NCBI GenBank assembly: GCA_965214875.1
Contig: OZ243980.1
Coordinates: 3,038,001 to 3,102,000, forward strand
From: CBDAUN01 sp965214875
GTDB lineage: Bacteria; Pseudomonadota; Gammaproteobacteria; Arenicellales; JAJDZL01
Direction of reading: 5' to 3'
Length of the DNA: 64,000 nucleotides
Of this stretch, positions 25,925 to 34,377 are shown piece by piece. Each line of letters starts with the position of its first letter. The stretch's first letter is position 1. The notes below the pieces were generated by a model. It did no database searches and was not told the origin of the DNA. It saw nothing but the letters and a program-made list of their open reading frames with translations. The position numbers and the translations under genes were made by a program.

Positions 25925-26998
25925 ATGCAACGACGAAAATTTCTAAAATCCAGCGCAATCGGCGCAGCAACAGCCGCGACGCTATCCCCGATCGCAAAAG
26001 CCGATGAGACGCTTCAACTTCGAATGATCCTGTCATGGATCAAAAACAGTCCGGGCACCGGCGCAGCGGCCGAGCGACTGGCTCGACGCATTGAGCTAAT
26101 GAGCGGAGGCAGAATCAAGATCAAAATCTTCGGAGTCGGAGAAATCGTAGGAGCTTTCGATGTGCTTGATGCGGTCGGTGCCGGAGTCGCCGAACTTGGC
26201 CATAGCGCGTCATTTTTCTGGCAAGGCAAGATGCCGGCTAGCGCATTCTATACCGCGGTACCATTCGGCTTGACGGCGGTCGAGCACATGTCTTGGATCT
26301 ATCACGATGTTGGCGGCGAGCTGTGGGATGAACTTTATGCACCGATGGGAGTCAAGCCCCTGCTTGCCTCCAACACCAGCCTCGGCATGGGCGGGTGGTT
26401 CAAAAAACAGATTCGCTCGCTTGATGATATCGCTGGACTGAAGTACCGCATTCCTGGACTCGGCGGAGAGGTCATGCGCCAGCTTGGCGCGGTGCCGGTG
26501 TCGATCGCCCCGGCGGAAATCGCCAATGCGCTGCAGACCGGAGTGGTCGACGCGGCAGAGTGGCTCGGTCCGTGGGCCGACCTCGCCAAGGGCCTGCACG
26601 CCTATGCGCCATACTACTACGGTCCTGGATTTCATGAGCCGAACGGAGCCGCTGAACTGCTGGTCAATTCGAAGGCATGGGGACAACTTCCCGAAGAATT
26701 GCAGCAAGCCATCGAAAACGCATGCATCGCCGAACATGCCTACAGCCTCGCCCAGATTGAGCAGGCCAACCCCGCCGCTTTGGAGACGCTCGCAACAAAA
26801 CACGGCGTAAGCGTGCGGGTGCTGCCGGACAGCATCCTGCAAGCGGCCCGCGTCGCAGTAGAAGATGTGCTTGACGATCTTGCCAAAACCGACGAGATCA
26901 CAAGCAAAATCACCAAATCCTATCGCGCTGCCCGCAATCGTTCGATTCGCTGGGCTGACTCGAGCTTGCTGCCGTACCTCAAGGCGCGCAGCGGCTAG
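25925..26998 (+). CDS. TRAP transporter solute-binding protein (DctP family), orphan
   Basis: Periplasmic binding protein of 357 residues with a Tat-type signal (MQRRKFLKSSAIGAATAATL) and DctP-family body (GVGEIVGAFDVLDAVGAGVAELGH, GLKYRIPGLGGEVMRQLG, the last with the conserved substrate-contact Arg region). It resembles the binding proteins for 2-oxo acids. It lies 4 bases after thiD and 18 before the ABC ATPase, but no TRAP membrane genes (dctQ, dctM) are present. It may use membrane partners encoded elsewhere, or bind a thiamine-related ligand in this operon. Confidence 0.88.
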   Translation: MQRRKFLKSSAIGAATAATLSPIAKADETLQLRMILSWIKNSPGTGAAAERLARRIELMSGGRIKIKIFGVGEIVGAFDVLDAVGAGVAELGHSASFFWQGKMPASAFYTAVPFGLTAVEHMSWIYHDVGGELWDELYAPMGVKPLLASNTSLGMGGWFKKQIRSLDDIAGLKYRIPGLGGEVMRQLGAVPVSIAPAEIANALQTGVVDAAEWLGPWADLAKGLHAYAPYYYGPGFHEPNGAAELLVNSKAWGQLPEELQQAIENACIAEHAYSLAQIEQANPAALETLATKHGVSVRVLPDSILQAARVAVEDVLDDLAKTDEITSKITKSYRAARNRSIRWADSSLLPYLKARSG

Positions 26999-27016
26999 CC
27001 GGAGAGCAGATTGCGC

Positions 27017-27751
27017 ATGACCGCGATTTCCTTGCGCCTTGACGTTGCCTATGGCCGGGAGCGGATTTTTGACGACTTTCGCCTGAGTCTCGAAGATGGC
27101 AAAATCACCTGCCTGCTCGGCAAGAGCGGTTCGGGCAAATCAACCCTGCTTCGATTCATCGCCGGATTGCTGAAGCCAGATTTTGCTCAAGGCGAAGTTG
27201 ATACCAGCGACGCCTTGCCCATTGTCGGCCGGGTCGCATGGATGGCGCAGCAGGATCTGCTGCTTCCATGGAAGACGGTCATCGACAACGTGCTGCTTGG
27301 ACCGCAACTTAGGGGCAAGCAGACCGCGAGCAGGCGCGAACGGGCGCGCGAAATGCTGTCGCTGGTCGACCTTGAATATGCGCGCGACCTCTATCCCGGC
27401 CAGCTGTCTGGCGGCATGCGCCAGCGCGCGGCACTGGCTCGAACGCTCATCGAGGCCAAGCCTGTCAACCTCCTCGACGAACCGTTTTCCGGACTTGACG
27501 CGGCGACACGCTACCAGTTGCAGGAGCTCGCCTGCCGGCTGCTTGCCAACCGGACAACGCTTCTGGTCACGCACGACCCGATGGAAGCCTTGCGAATCGC
27601 TCATCGAATATGCGTGCTGCGCGGTCGGCCGGCACAAGTTTTGCAGGCGCTCGAACCTGCCGGCGACATCCCGCGCCAACCGGGCCAGGCCCGATTCGGC
27701 GAAACCTATGCGCAATTGATGCGCCAGCTCAGCCATCCGCAATTCGCTTGA
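27017..27751 (+). CDS. thiZ: ABC transporter ATPase, thiamine-precursor uptake
   Basis: ATP-binding subunit of a nitrate/taurine/HMP-type importer, 244 residues. Walker A is GKSGSGKST, the signature is QLSGGMRQRAALART and Walker B ends LLDEPFSGLDA. The ATG at 27017 has GGAGAG 10 bases upstream; a TTG two codons earlier is an alternative start. Its place after thiD and before a THI5/NMT1-like binding protein points to uptake of a pyrimidine precursor such as formylaminopyrimidine. Confidence 0.87.
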   Translation: MTAISLRLDVAYGRERIFDDFRLSLEDGKITCLLGKSGSGKSTLLRFIAGLLKPDFAQGEVDTSDALPIVGRVAWMAQQDLLLPWKTVIDNVLLGPQLRGKQTASRRERAREMLSLVDLEYARDLYPGQLSGGMRQRAALARTLIEAKPVNLLDEPFSGLDAATRYQLQELACRLLANRTTLLVTHDPMEALRIAHRICVLRGRPAQVLQALEPAGDIPRQPGQARFGETYAQLMRQLSHPQFA

Positions 27752-27752
27752 C

Positions 27753-28493
27753 ATGTGGTTCCGCCTAATTGTCATCTGCATAGGCCTGATCGCGCTGTGG
27801 CAAGGCATCGTCTGGGTCACGCAGTCGCCCCCGTACATATTGCCCGCGCCGCATCTTGTTCTTGCCGCCCTGTTCGAGCACTTTCGGCTAATCATGTTTC
27901 ACGCCATGGTGACAGCGCTTGAGATCATGATAGGACTTGCGCTCGGCTGCTTGCTTGGACTTGCAAGCGCATTGATCATCTTTCAATTTCGCAAAGTTCG
28001 TCCTTGGTTGCTACCCCTTCTGGTGGCATCTCAGGCGTTGCCGGTGTTCGCAATCGCGCCAGTGCTGATGCTGTGGCTTGGCTATGGAATAGCATCAAAG
28101 GTCGCCATGGCGACACTCATCATCTACTTTCCAGTAACCGCGGCCGCATATGACGGACTGCGCAACACCGAGCAAGGGTGGGTCGATCTTGCCGCGATCA
28201 TGGGCGGCACAAGAATGTCAACGCTAAGGCACATTCATCTCCCCGCCGCGTTGCCGTCTCTGGCCTCTGGCGTTCGCATCGCCGCTGCTGTGGCACCGAT
28301 CGGCGCAGTGGTCGGCGAATGGGTCGGATCCAGCACCGGGCTTGGCTATCTGATGCTTCACGCAAATGCCCGCACACAGGTCGATCTGATGTTTGCGGCT
28401 TTGGTCACGCTCGCAGTTTTCGCAGTCATGCTGTATTTCAGCATTGATTTCGCGCTAAAAAAAATGGTCTTCTGGAATCCAGACAATCAATAG
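27753..28493 (+). CDS. thiX: ABC transporter permease, thiamine-precursor uptake
   Basis: Inner-membrane permease of 246 residues with about six hydrophobic helices and the EAA-type loop DLAAIMGGTRMSTLRHIHLPAALPS... (shown in part). It begins one base after the ATPase stop. It belongs to the ThiX/SsuC/TauC permease family. Confidence 0.87.
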   Translation: MWFRLIVICIGLIALWQGIVWVTQSPPYILPAPHLVLAALFEHFRLIMFHAMVTALEIMIGLALGCLLGLASALIIFQFRKVRPWLLPLLVASQALPVFAIAPVLMLWLGYGIASKVAMATLIIYFPVTAAAYDGLRNTEQGWVDLAAIMGGTRMSTLRHIHLPAALPSLASGVRIAAAVAPIGAVVGEWVGSSTGLGYLMLHANARTQVDLMFAALVTLAVFAVMLYFSIDFALKKMVFWNPDNQ

Positions 28494-28509
28494 ATATGGA
28501 GGCATCTTC

Positions 28510-29457
28510 ATGAAAAAAGCAATCGGGGCGCTTGCTGCAGCAACCGTCTTTGCGTCGTCTTGCGCGGTCGCGAGCGAAAAACTGACCGTCGCTCTGGAAT
28601 GGTATGTGAATCCCGACCACGGTCCGCTCATTGTTGCAAAACAAAAAGACTATTTCGAGGAGGTGGGGCTTGATGTCGAATTGATCGCTCCCGCCAATCC
28701 AACCGACCCGCCCAAGCTGGTTGCCGCCGGTCAAGTGGATGTCGCTTTGTACTATCAGCCACAACTGCATTTGCTAGTCGACAGCGAATTGCCGGTGGTT
28801 CGAGTCGGGACACTGGTTGCTACGCCGCTTAACAGCATCGTGGTTCGGGCAGATTCCGACATCGACAACATGGGCGATTTGCGAGGAAAGAAAATCGGCT
28901 TTTCAGTCGCCGGGTTCGAAGACATTCTGCTTCAAGCCGTCTTGGAACAGGACGATATCGCCATGTCGGAGGTTGAACTGGTCAACGTGAATTTTTCGCT
29001 TTCGCCTTCGCTCATGTCCGGTCAAGTCGATGCGGTCATCGGAGCATACCGAAACTTCGAGCTGCATCAGATGGACTTGAACGGTGTGCCGGGGCGAGCG
29101 TTCTATTTGGAGGAAATCGGGATTCCGGCCTATGACGAGCTCATCTATCTTGTCCATCCTGAATCGGCGGACAACTCGGAAATTCGACGGTTCATTGATG
29201 CGACAGAGCGTGCCGTTCAATATATCGTCAATCATCCGGATGAGGCATGGCAGCATTTTATCGACTACGACCCGGCACTTGACAATGAGCTCAATCGCAG
29301 GGCATGGCATGACACGATTCCGAGGTTTGCCCTGCGGCCCGGGGCTCTAGATGCGGCGCGCTATCAGCGTTTTGCGGGATTTCTCCTGAAACGCGGCATG
29401 ATTCAGGAAATACCGAAACTCAGCCGCTACGCGGTTGAACCGCTTGCAGCTCGCTGA
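28510..29457 (+). CDS. thiY: THI5/NMT1-like binding protein for a thiamine pyrimidine precursor
   Basis: Periplasmic binding protein of 315 residues with a signal peptide (about 1-21, MKKAIGALAAATVFASS). The mature start KLTVALEWYVNPDHGPLIVA is typical of ThiY/THI5-like proteins that bind formylaminopyrimidine or HMP, as is the segment PPKLVAAGQVDVALYYQPQ. A GGAGG-like site precedes the ATG. It closes the riboswitch-controlled operon. Confidence 0.9.
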   Translation: MKKAIGALAAATVFASSCAVASEKLTVALEWYVNPDHGPLIVAKQKDYFEEVGLDVELIAPANPTDPPKLVAAGQVDVALYYQPQLHLLVDSELPVVRVGTLVATPLNSIVVRADSDIDNMGDLRGKKIGFSVAGFEDILLQAVLEQDDIAMSEVELVNVNFSLSPSLMSGQVDAVIGAYRNFELHQMDLNGVPGRAFYLEEIGIPAYDELIYLVHPESADNSEIRRFIDATERAVQYIVNHPDEAWQHFIDYDPALDNELNRRAWHDTIPRFALRPGALDAARYQRFAGFLLKRGMIQEIPKLSRYAVEPLAAR

Positions 29458-29483
29458 ATTTCGAGCGGCTCGGCCTGCCGCTG

Positions 29484-29690
29484 CTACTCAAGATCGATGG
29501 TGTCTTCAATCGTATGCTTGACTCCGACTTGATCGACCACAAGCGTTACTTGAGCGATCAGAGACTCGGATCCGGTCAACTCGCCGGAACTGAGCTTCTC
29601 GCGGACAGCCATTTCGATTGCGCGCTGCGACTGGATGCCGACTTTCTTGAGAAATTTACGAATTTGCAGGTTGAACACGTCTTCGTTCAT
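29484..29690 (-). CDS. Small conserved protein (DUF6494-like)
   Basis: A 68-residue protein beginning MNEDVFNLQIRKFLKKVGIQ and continuing with SQRAIEMAVREK; proteins of this wording and length are conserved in proteobacteria (DUF6494 type) without known function. The ATG at 29690 has an AGAGG site at proper spacing; the frame stays open upstream but without family similarity. It is convergent with the thi operon. Confidence 0.7.
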   Translation of the reverse strand: MNEDVFNLQIRKFLKKVGIQSQRAIEMAVREKLSSGELTGSESLIAQVTLVVDQVGVKHTIEDTIDLE

Positions 29691-30476
29691 GGGAATTACC
29701 TCTCGCGGTTGAATGCGGTGGATTGATTGCTTAAAGACAATTAACGAATGGCGGTTTTTCAAACTCGCTTTGCTAATACTATGCCACTTATTCAACTCGG
29801 CGGCAAGAATCTGTAAGCGATCAGGTTATTGCTTTATTGTGAAAATGGTAAATGAGGCAGAGCTGTGTTTCGAATATAATACATATCACATTAAGTTAGC
29901 AAAAATCGCTTTGAGGAGGAGGCGAAAACTCGAAATTACTGTTATATTTGGGTGGCACCTTTTGCTCAAGCCTACTATTGCGGTTACTATAATTTGTTAT
30001 GGCGAATTAACTCTCAACTCATTTATATTGAAAGTAAATATTCGGTGACATTGTGTTTCGCCGCGGGATTGCCGATTCACAAAAGGCGAAGTATCTGCCT
30101 AGTCATCCCGAATCGTAAGCGTATTTTCAGCATGGCGAATTCGATTTGAATCAATGATGAAAAAAGATCAATGTCATTCAATGTAACTATGCTCCGCTAC
30201 AGCAACATCTCGGTCTGAACAATTTTCTGGCGTTCTGACACCCCGCGGATAACCAGTACCGTCCCAAAAGCGTAGCTTGGTGCCAGAAAAGCTCCTGAAA
30301 CACGGTTTATGTTAATTGATAATTAGGGAAGATCTATGTATACGATTGCATGACAAATGATGTTGGTCGCCCAAATCCCTGATCAACGATTAGTACTTTC
30401 CGTGACAACTTTAGCCGTCGAAAGCGAGTTTGTACACTAATTTTCTCCGCAATCGCCACGTTAGGCACTGGTCTAT
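29691..30476. other. AT-rich gap at the left border of the methyltransferase island
   Basis: About 790 bases, clearly more AT-rich than the thi operon, with no frame that looks coding. The change in base composition begins here and continues to about 32.9 kb, which suggests the border of a transferred segment. Confidence 0.5.
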
Positions 30477-31052
30477 ATGAATAGCAGATGTAATTTAGAA
30501 TGGAATAATCGGTATCGTTGCATCGTTGTCGATCCACCATGGGACCAAGGGAAGACAGGACAACGAAGTGTTCGTCCTAATCAGTCTACCCGCCTTGACT
30601 ACGCAACATTGACACCGGATGAAATCAAAGCAACCCCCATTTCTCGTTGGGCAAGCGAAAATTCGTTTCTGTGGCTATGGGCCACAAACAGTCGTTCGAA
30701 AAGTTGCGACAAACCCATTCTTTTATGCGCATTTGAATTGATGGATTTTTGGGGATTTCGCTACTACACGACAATAACTTGGGACAAACGAACAGGACCT
30801 TGTCCTTTCGGACCTTATCAAATTACGACAGAGCAAGTTCTTTTCGGATACAAGGGCAAAGCAAACTTTCCTAAAGGTTCAATGGGAAAGATGAAAACAG
30901 CCTTCACGGCACCCGTCACGCGACATAGCGAGAAACCAAAAGTTTTTTACGAATACATTCGGGAATACTTTGAAGGTCCTCGCTTAGACGTGTATGCTCG
31001 TCAAGTTCATGATGGGTTTGATGGTTGGGGAGATGAGCACTTTGCAGAGTAA
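30477..31052 (+). CDS. MT-A70 family adenine methyltransferase
   Basis: N6-adenine methyltransferase of the MT-A70 family, 191 residues. The catalytic motif DPPW is at 19-22 (CIVVDPPWDQG), followed by FLWLWATNS and a C-terminal half ending with EKPKVFYEYIREYFEGPRLD, all usual for the bacterial phage- or plasmid-type members. Base composition is AT-rich compared with flanking metabolic genes. The next methyltransferase frame begins before this one ends. As the first gene of a three-gene island it probably modifies DNA or possibly RNA for self-protection. Confidence 0.88.
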   Translation: MNSRCNLEWNNRYRCIVVDPPWDQGKTGQRSVRPNQSTRLDYATLTPDEIKATPISRWASENSFLWLWATNSRSKSCDKPILLCAFELMDFWGFRYYTTITWDKRTGPCPFGPYQITTEQVLFGYKGKANFPKGSMGKMKTAFTAPVTRHSEKPKVFYEYIREYFEGPRLDVYARQVHDGFDGWGDEHFAE

Positions 31053-31845
31053 ACGAGCAAACTCACTCGCTGGCAGAGAGTGGCTACAAAATTCATTTAG
31101 TATATGGAGAGGGTTTCACAAGAATCATGAGGAACGGAAAATCAAGCATCCTGCAATGTTTCCAGTTTCTCTGATTAAACAGATCCTAGAAACCTTTACT
31201 ACATTGGAATCTGTCACAGTTTTGGACCCGTTTGCCGGATCCGGATCAACACTTCTTGCCGCGAAGATTTGCGGTGTAAATGCTGTTGGTACAGATGTAA
31301 ACCCTGAATATAGGGAACTCTATTTGCAGCGCACAGTCGCCTACAATGCATCATCAGAGTCATCTCAAACCTACATTTTGCACGACGCTAGAAAGGTTTC
31401 TGACATTGTTGCCCCAAATTCTATTGATATATGCATAACATCGCCGCCTTATTGGGATATTTTGAATGCTCGACGCACAGCCGATGTGCGCAAAAGCGTA
31501 CCATATTCTGATTCAAAATTTGATCTTGGAAATTTATCAGACTATTCAGTTTTTACATCTAATTTGGCGGCGATTATGTCAGAAGTCCATATTTGCCTTA
31601 AAAATCAGTCTTATTTCATATTGAATGTCATGGATATCAGAAAGGGCTCTCGATTTTATCCATTTCACATTGATGCTATTCGGGACGCTTCCGAAATAGG
31701 CTTCGAGCTAAATGACATAATAATTTGGGACCGTCAACAGGATTACAACTCAATGCGTCCCCTTGGATATCCGTACAAGTTTATAGTAAACAAAGTTCAT
31801 GAGTACCTACTGATTATGCGAAAGGTGCAATCTCATGCCACCTAA
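30994..31845 (+). CDS. Site-specific DNA methyltransferase (N4/N6, PF01555-type)
   Basis: SAM-dependent DNA amino-methyltransferase of up to 283 residues. The SAM motif DPFAGSGSTLLAAK is at about 78-91 and the catalytic SPPYWD at about 150, so the order is motif I then motif IV. The longest frame starts at 30994 and overlaps the MT-A70 gene by 59 bases. An ATG at 31033 directly follows a GGGGAG sequence and others lie between, so the start is uncertain. It overlaps the GIY-YIG gene by 11 bases. No classical target-recognition domain is obvious. Confidence 0.88.
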   Translation: MLVKFMMGLMVGEMSTLQSKRANSLAGREWLQNSFSIWRGFHKNHEERKIKHPAMFPVSLIKQILETFTTLESVTVLDPFAGSGSTLLAAKICGVNAVGTDVNPEYRELYLQRTVAYNASSESSQTYILHDARKVSDIVAPNSIDICITSPPYWDILNARRTADVRKSVPYSDSKFDLGNLSDYSVFTSNLAAIMSEVHICLKNQSYFILNVMDIRKGSRFYPFHIDAIRDASEIGFELNDIIIWDRQQDYNSMRPLGYPYKFIVNKVHEYLLIMRKVQSHAT

Positions 31846-32686
31846 GTCGCTGGACTGGGATGATGAAACATTAATGCGCTGTCTCGGTTATTTAGCCAAC
31901 CCAGACATTGGGACTTCTATTGAAGTTGAAATACCAAACGAAAGGAGAGAAGAGTTCGAAAATAGATACATTAAAGCTACAGGCAAAGAGATAACTTTAC
32001 CTGGCAATAAAAGACCGTATTATGTTTGGCCGCCAGGAAGCAACAAATTTGGTATTGAATGTAGGGTTTACTTTAGCCCGACTGCGGAATGTCCTCAAGA
32101 ATTAAAGGAGATTTCCACAAGTGGTCGAGGCCAAACGCAAGAATCTCGGATAAATCGAGTTGAATTGGTTTTTCGGATGTTCGAATACGGGTTTGACTTT
32201 GACGAATTTGACCTTTCCGATATAGTGGCTAGAACATTTCGGCATCGCGACAGTTTTCGAGAAGGCTACGAGTTAATCCCTGGGTCACCGAAAATTGATC
32301 TCTATTGCCAAGTTCCAAAAAAATCTATAGGTATTCGACCAACTCATAGGAAAGTGTCGTATGAACAGGCACCAATGGGCCAAGCCTATACATACATTCT
32401 CCACTACAACGAATTACCGGTTTGGAAAATTGGTTATACAAGCAACTTGAGACAACGAATCGATGAGATAAATCAGCATTTGCCGTGGGAATATACTGGT
32501 ATCAATTGGACACTTGAGTATTGCTCCGAATTAGAAAGCTCAGACAGTGCTTATGAGAAGGAACAACTTTTGCTGAACAAGCTGGACAGGTTCCGTGGAC
32601 ATGGAGAGCGAGTTTTTTGCACTCGAGAAATAATAGAAAAAGCTTGGCGTAGTACGTTTCAAACCAAAAACTCATTGGACCACTAA
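31835..32686 (+). CDS. GIY-YIG domain protein with an unrecognised N-terminal domain
   Basis: A 283-residue protein. From about residue 183 it has a GIY-YIG nuclease-like domain of the T5orf172/MUG113 kind: YTYILHYNELPVWKIGYT, then SNLRQRIDEI, with a downstream YEKEQLLLNKL glutamate. Residues 1-180 match no family I know; they are acidic and hydrophilic, with ELVFRMFEYGFDFDEFDLSD. It overlaps the methyltransferase by 11 bases. A nuclease coupled to two methyltransferases suggests the cutting arm of a restriction system, by inference. Confidence 0.78.
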   Translation: MPPKSLDWDDETLMRCLGYLANPDIGTSIEVEIPNERREEFENRYIKATGKEITLPGNKRPYYVWPPGSNKFGIECRVYFSPTAECPQELKEISTSGRGQTQESRINRVELVFRMFEYGFDFDEFDLSDIVARTFRHRDSFREGYELIPGSPKIDLYCQVPKKSIGIRPTHRKVSYEQAPMGQAYTYILHYNELPVWKIGYTSNLRQRIDEINQHLPWEYTGINWTLEYCSELESSDSAYEKEQLLLNKLDRFRGHGERVFCTREIIEKAWRSTFQTKNSLDH

Positions 32687-33528
32687 CTAGTGTTCCAGCA
32701 TCAATCGCATAAAAACAACTGTTCAAGATGCACGGGAATCGGTTTTGTGCAGTTGTATCCAGCAAGAATCCAATTTAGATGTTGTTTTTTCTTGAATGCC
32801 GACACGCTCAGAATTTGTAGAATTGCCTATAGACTGCACCCGATATTGATCCACTTTTTTCAAAATCACAACTAGAACTTGCACAAAAGAGCGATCTGAA
32901 TATGCGTCTTGACCGCGCTTTCGCTCATGCCGTAGAGCGGTTTTGCGTAAAACGCAAATGCGGCGCATTGGCTGAAAAAGTAAGGGTACTTCCCGTAAGC
33001 GGAATCAAGCCTGGGCTAAGCTACTTCGACTTAGACAAGTAGTCGAAGCGCGCTGGCGGGCGACCACCTCAGTGCTCGGCTTGTCGGTGGATGGCCTCGA
33101 CAAAATAGCTACAAACAAAACGTATGGGCAAAAGCCACTGATGATTCCGTGGCTTGCATGCGTTGCGGGGTCAACCCGCTTGTCAAGAACCCAAGAACCC
33201 TGTTCTTCTGGCTATATGGGCATTGTCTCTTTCGAAGATGGAAACCAGCGGCAGAATTTTTGTGATTGCAGTATCGAACGCTGGAATCGTTCCATTTTGG
33301 AACGCCTCATTGAAAAACAACTTCCGCGCTTCGAGAGGGTCAAAACTTTCAACTGCAACAACCTGGCACACCTATCTTTTGGGTAAAAATATATTACGCC
33401 ATTGCGCCTCAACTCCAGAAATTGCCAAAGTTGATGCTATGAAATGCCCATCATCCCCATAAATATGGACTTTCTTATCTCGCAAACTTAGGCGGGTATC
33501 CACTGCGTTCGTGGGAGTCGCCCAACGA
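32687..33528. other. Gap at the right border of the methyltransferase island
   Basis: About 840 bases without a recognisable gene. It holds a hairpin TTTGCGT-AAA-ACGCAAA near 32940 and a stronger one at 33024-33048 (8-bp arms CTTCGACT/AGTCGAAG, 9-base loop). Base composition returns to the background level after about 32.9 kb. Confidence 0.4.
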
Positions 33529-34377
33529 TCAATCGCCATGATCTTTAATGATTTGGCGAAGCTTTTCCGCCACAGCGGCAGGCCTATGGCTGAGCATGGA
33601 TACATGTCCAAGGCCAGGCATTTCATGAAACACACCGTTTGGCACCAAGTCAGCGACAACTTTGCACATCGCAGGCGCGGTTTGAACATCCTCTGAAAAG
33701 CTGATGACATGAAAAGGCACCGGACAATCCTTGAGCTGCTCACGGCAGTCGAAATCCAGACAAGCTTGCCACTGATCAATTAGGTCTTTCGGATCTCGCG
33801 TCGCAAATCGCTCCGTATAGCGAGGCTTAATCTCATTCCAGAAACGTGCATCATGCAATGCCTTGGCTGGAAAGGCAAAGGGCGCATAATGCGGTGCCAG
33901 AAAGTAATCCGGCAGCTGAATTCCGTTTTTGCGCAATTCTATCTCCGCCTGCATCCAGTCACGCGTAAAGCCATCGATATAGGCCGCAGTCCCCATCGGG
34001 ATCGCAAGGCGAACTTTCTCCGGAAAGTCGATTGCGGTCTGTTGCGTAATCAAGCCGCCGAGCGACAAGCCGGCCACCACAGCCGGTCCTTCGCAAAACC
34101 GATCAATGACGTTGGCGCAATCTTGAGCGAAATCCGGGATCGTCCATGGCGCAGGCGGCGCAGTCGTCTCGCCAGCGCCGCGCGGGTCGTAGCTGATGCA
34201 TCGGAACGAATCGCTAAGAGCGCTAAACAGATGCGAGTATGCCTCCGCGGTCTGATCGCCGCCCGGAACAAAGACCACATCCGGACCCCTGCCGTCGATA
34301 ACCACCCGCATCGTCACACTATCGGCACTGAGCTGATGCGATTCGATCGCACCGCTAAATTGCGGGAATGCGCTCAT
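33529..34377 (-). CDS. Alpha/beta hydrolase
   Basis: A 282-residue alpha/beta-hydrolase. The nucleophile Ser105 is in GLSLGG, and the catalytic His lies in MPGLGHVSML near the C-terminus. VVFVPGGDQTAEAYSHLF and SYDPRGAGETTAP are the usual oxyanion and strand segments. It overlaps the CocE/NonD hydrolase by four bases (ATGA) and is the distal gene of that pair. It may act on the same ester, amide or peptide substrate. Confidence 0.88.
   Translation of the reverse strand: MSAFPQFSGAIESHQLSADSVTMRVVIDGRGPDVVFVPGGDQTAEAYSHLFSALSDSFRCISYDPRGAGETTAPPAPWTIPDFAQDCANVIDRFCEGPAVVAGLSLGGLITQQTAIDFPEKVRLAIPMGTAAYIDGFTRDWMQAEIELRKNGIQLPDYFLAPHYAPFAFPAKALHDARFWNEIKPRYTERFATRDPKDLIDQWQACLDFDCREQLKDCPVPFHVISFSEDVQTAPAMCKVVADLVPNGVFHEMPGLGHVSMLSHRPAAVAEKLRQIIKDHGD

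Noticed and set aside
32873..33000. Minus-strand GMSESAVKTHI, similar to a LuxR-type helix-turn-helix
   Set aside because: Only about a dozen residues fit, the frame is short with a nearby stop on both sides, and no regulator domain is attached.
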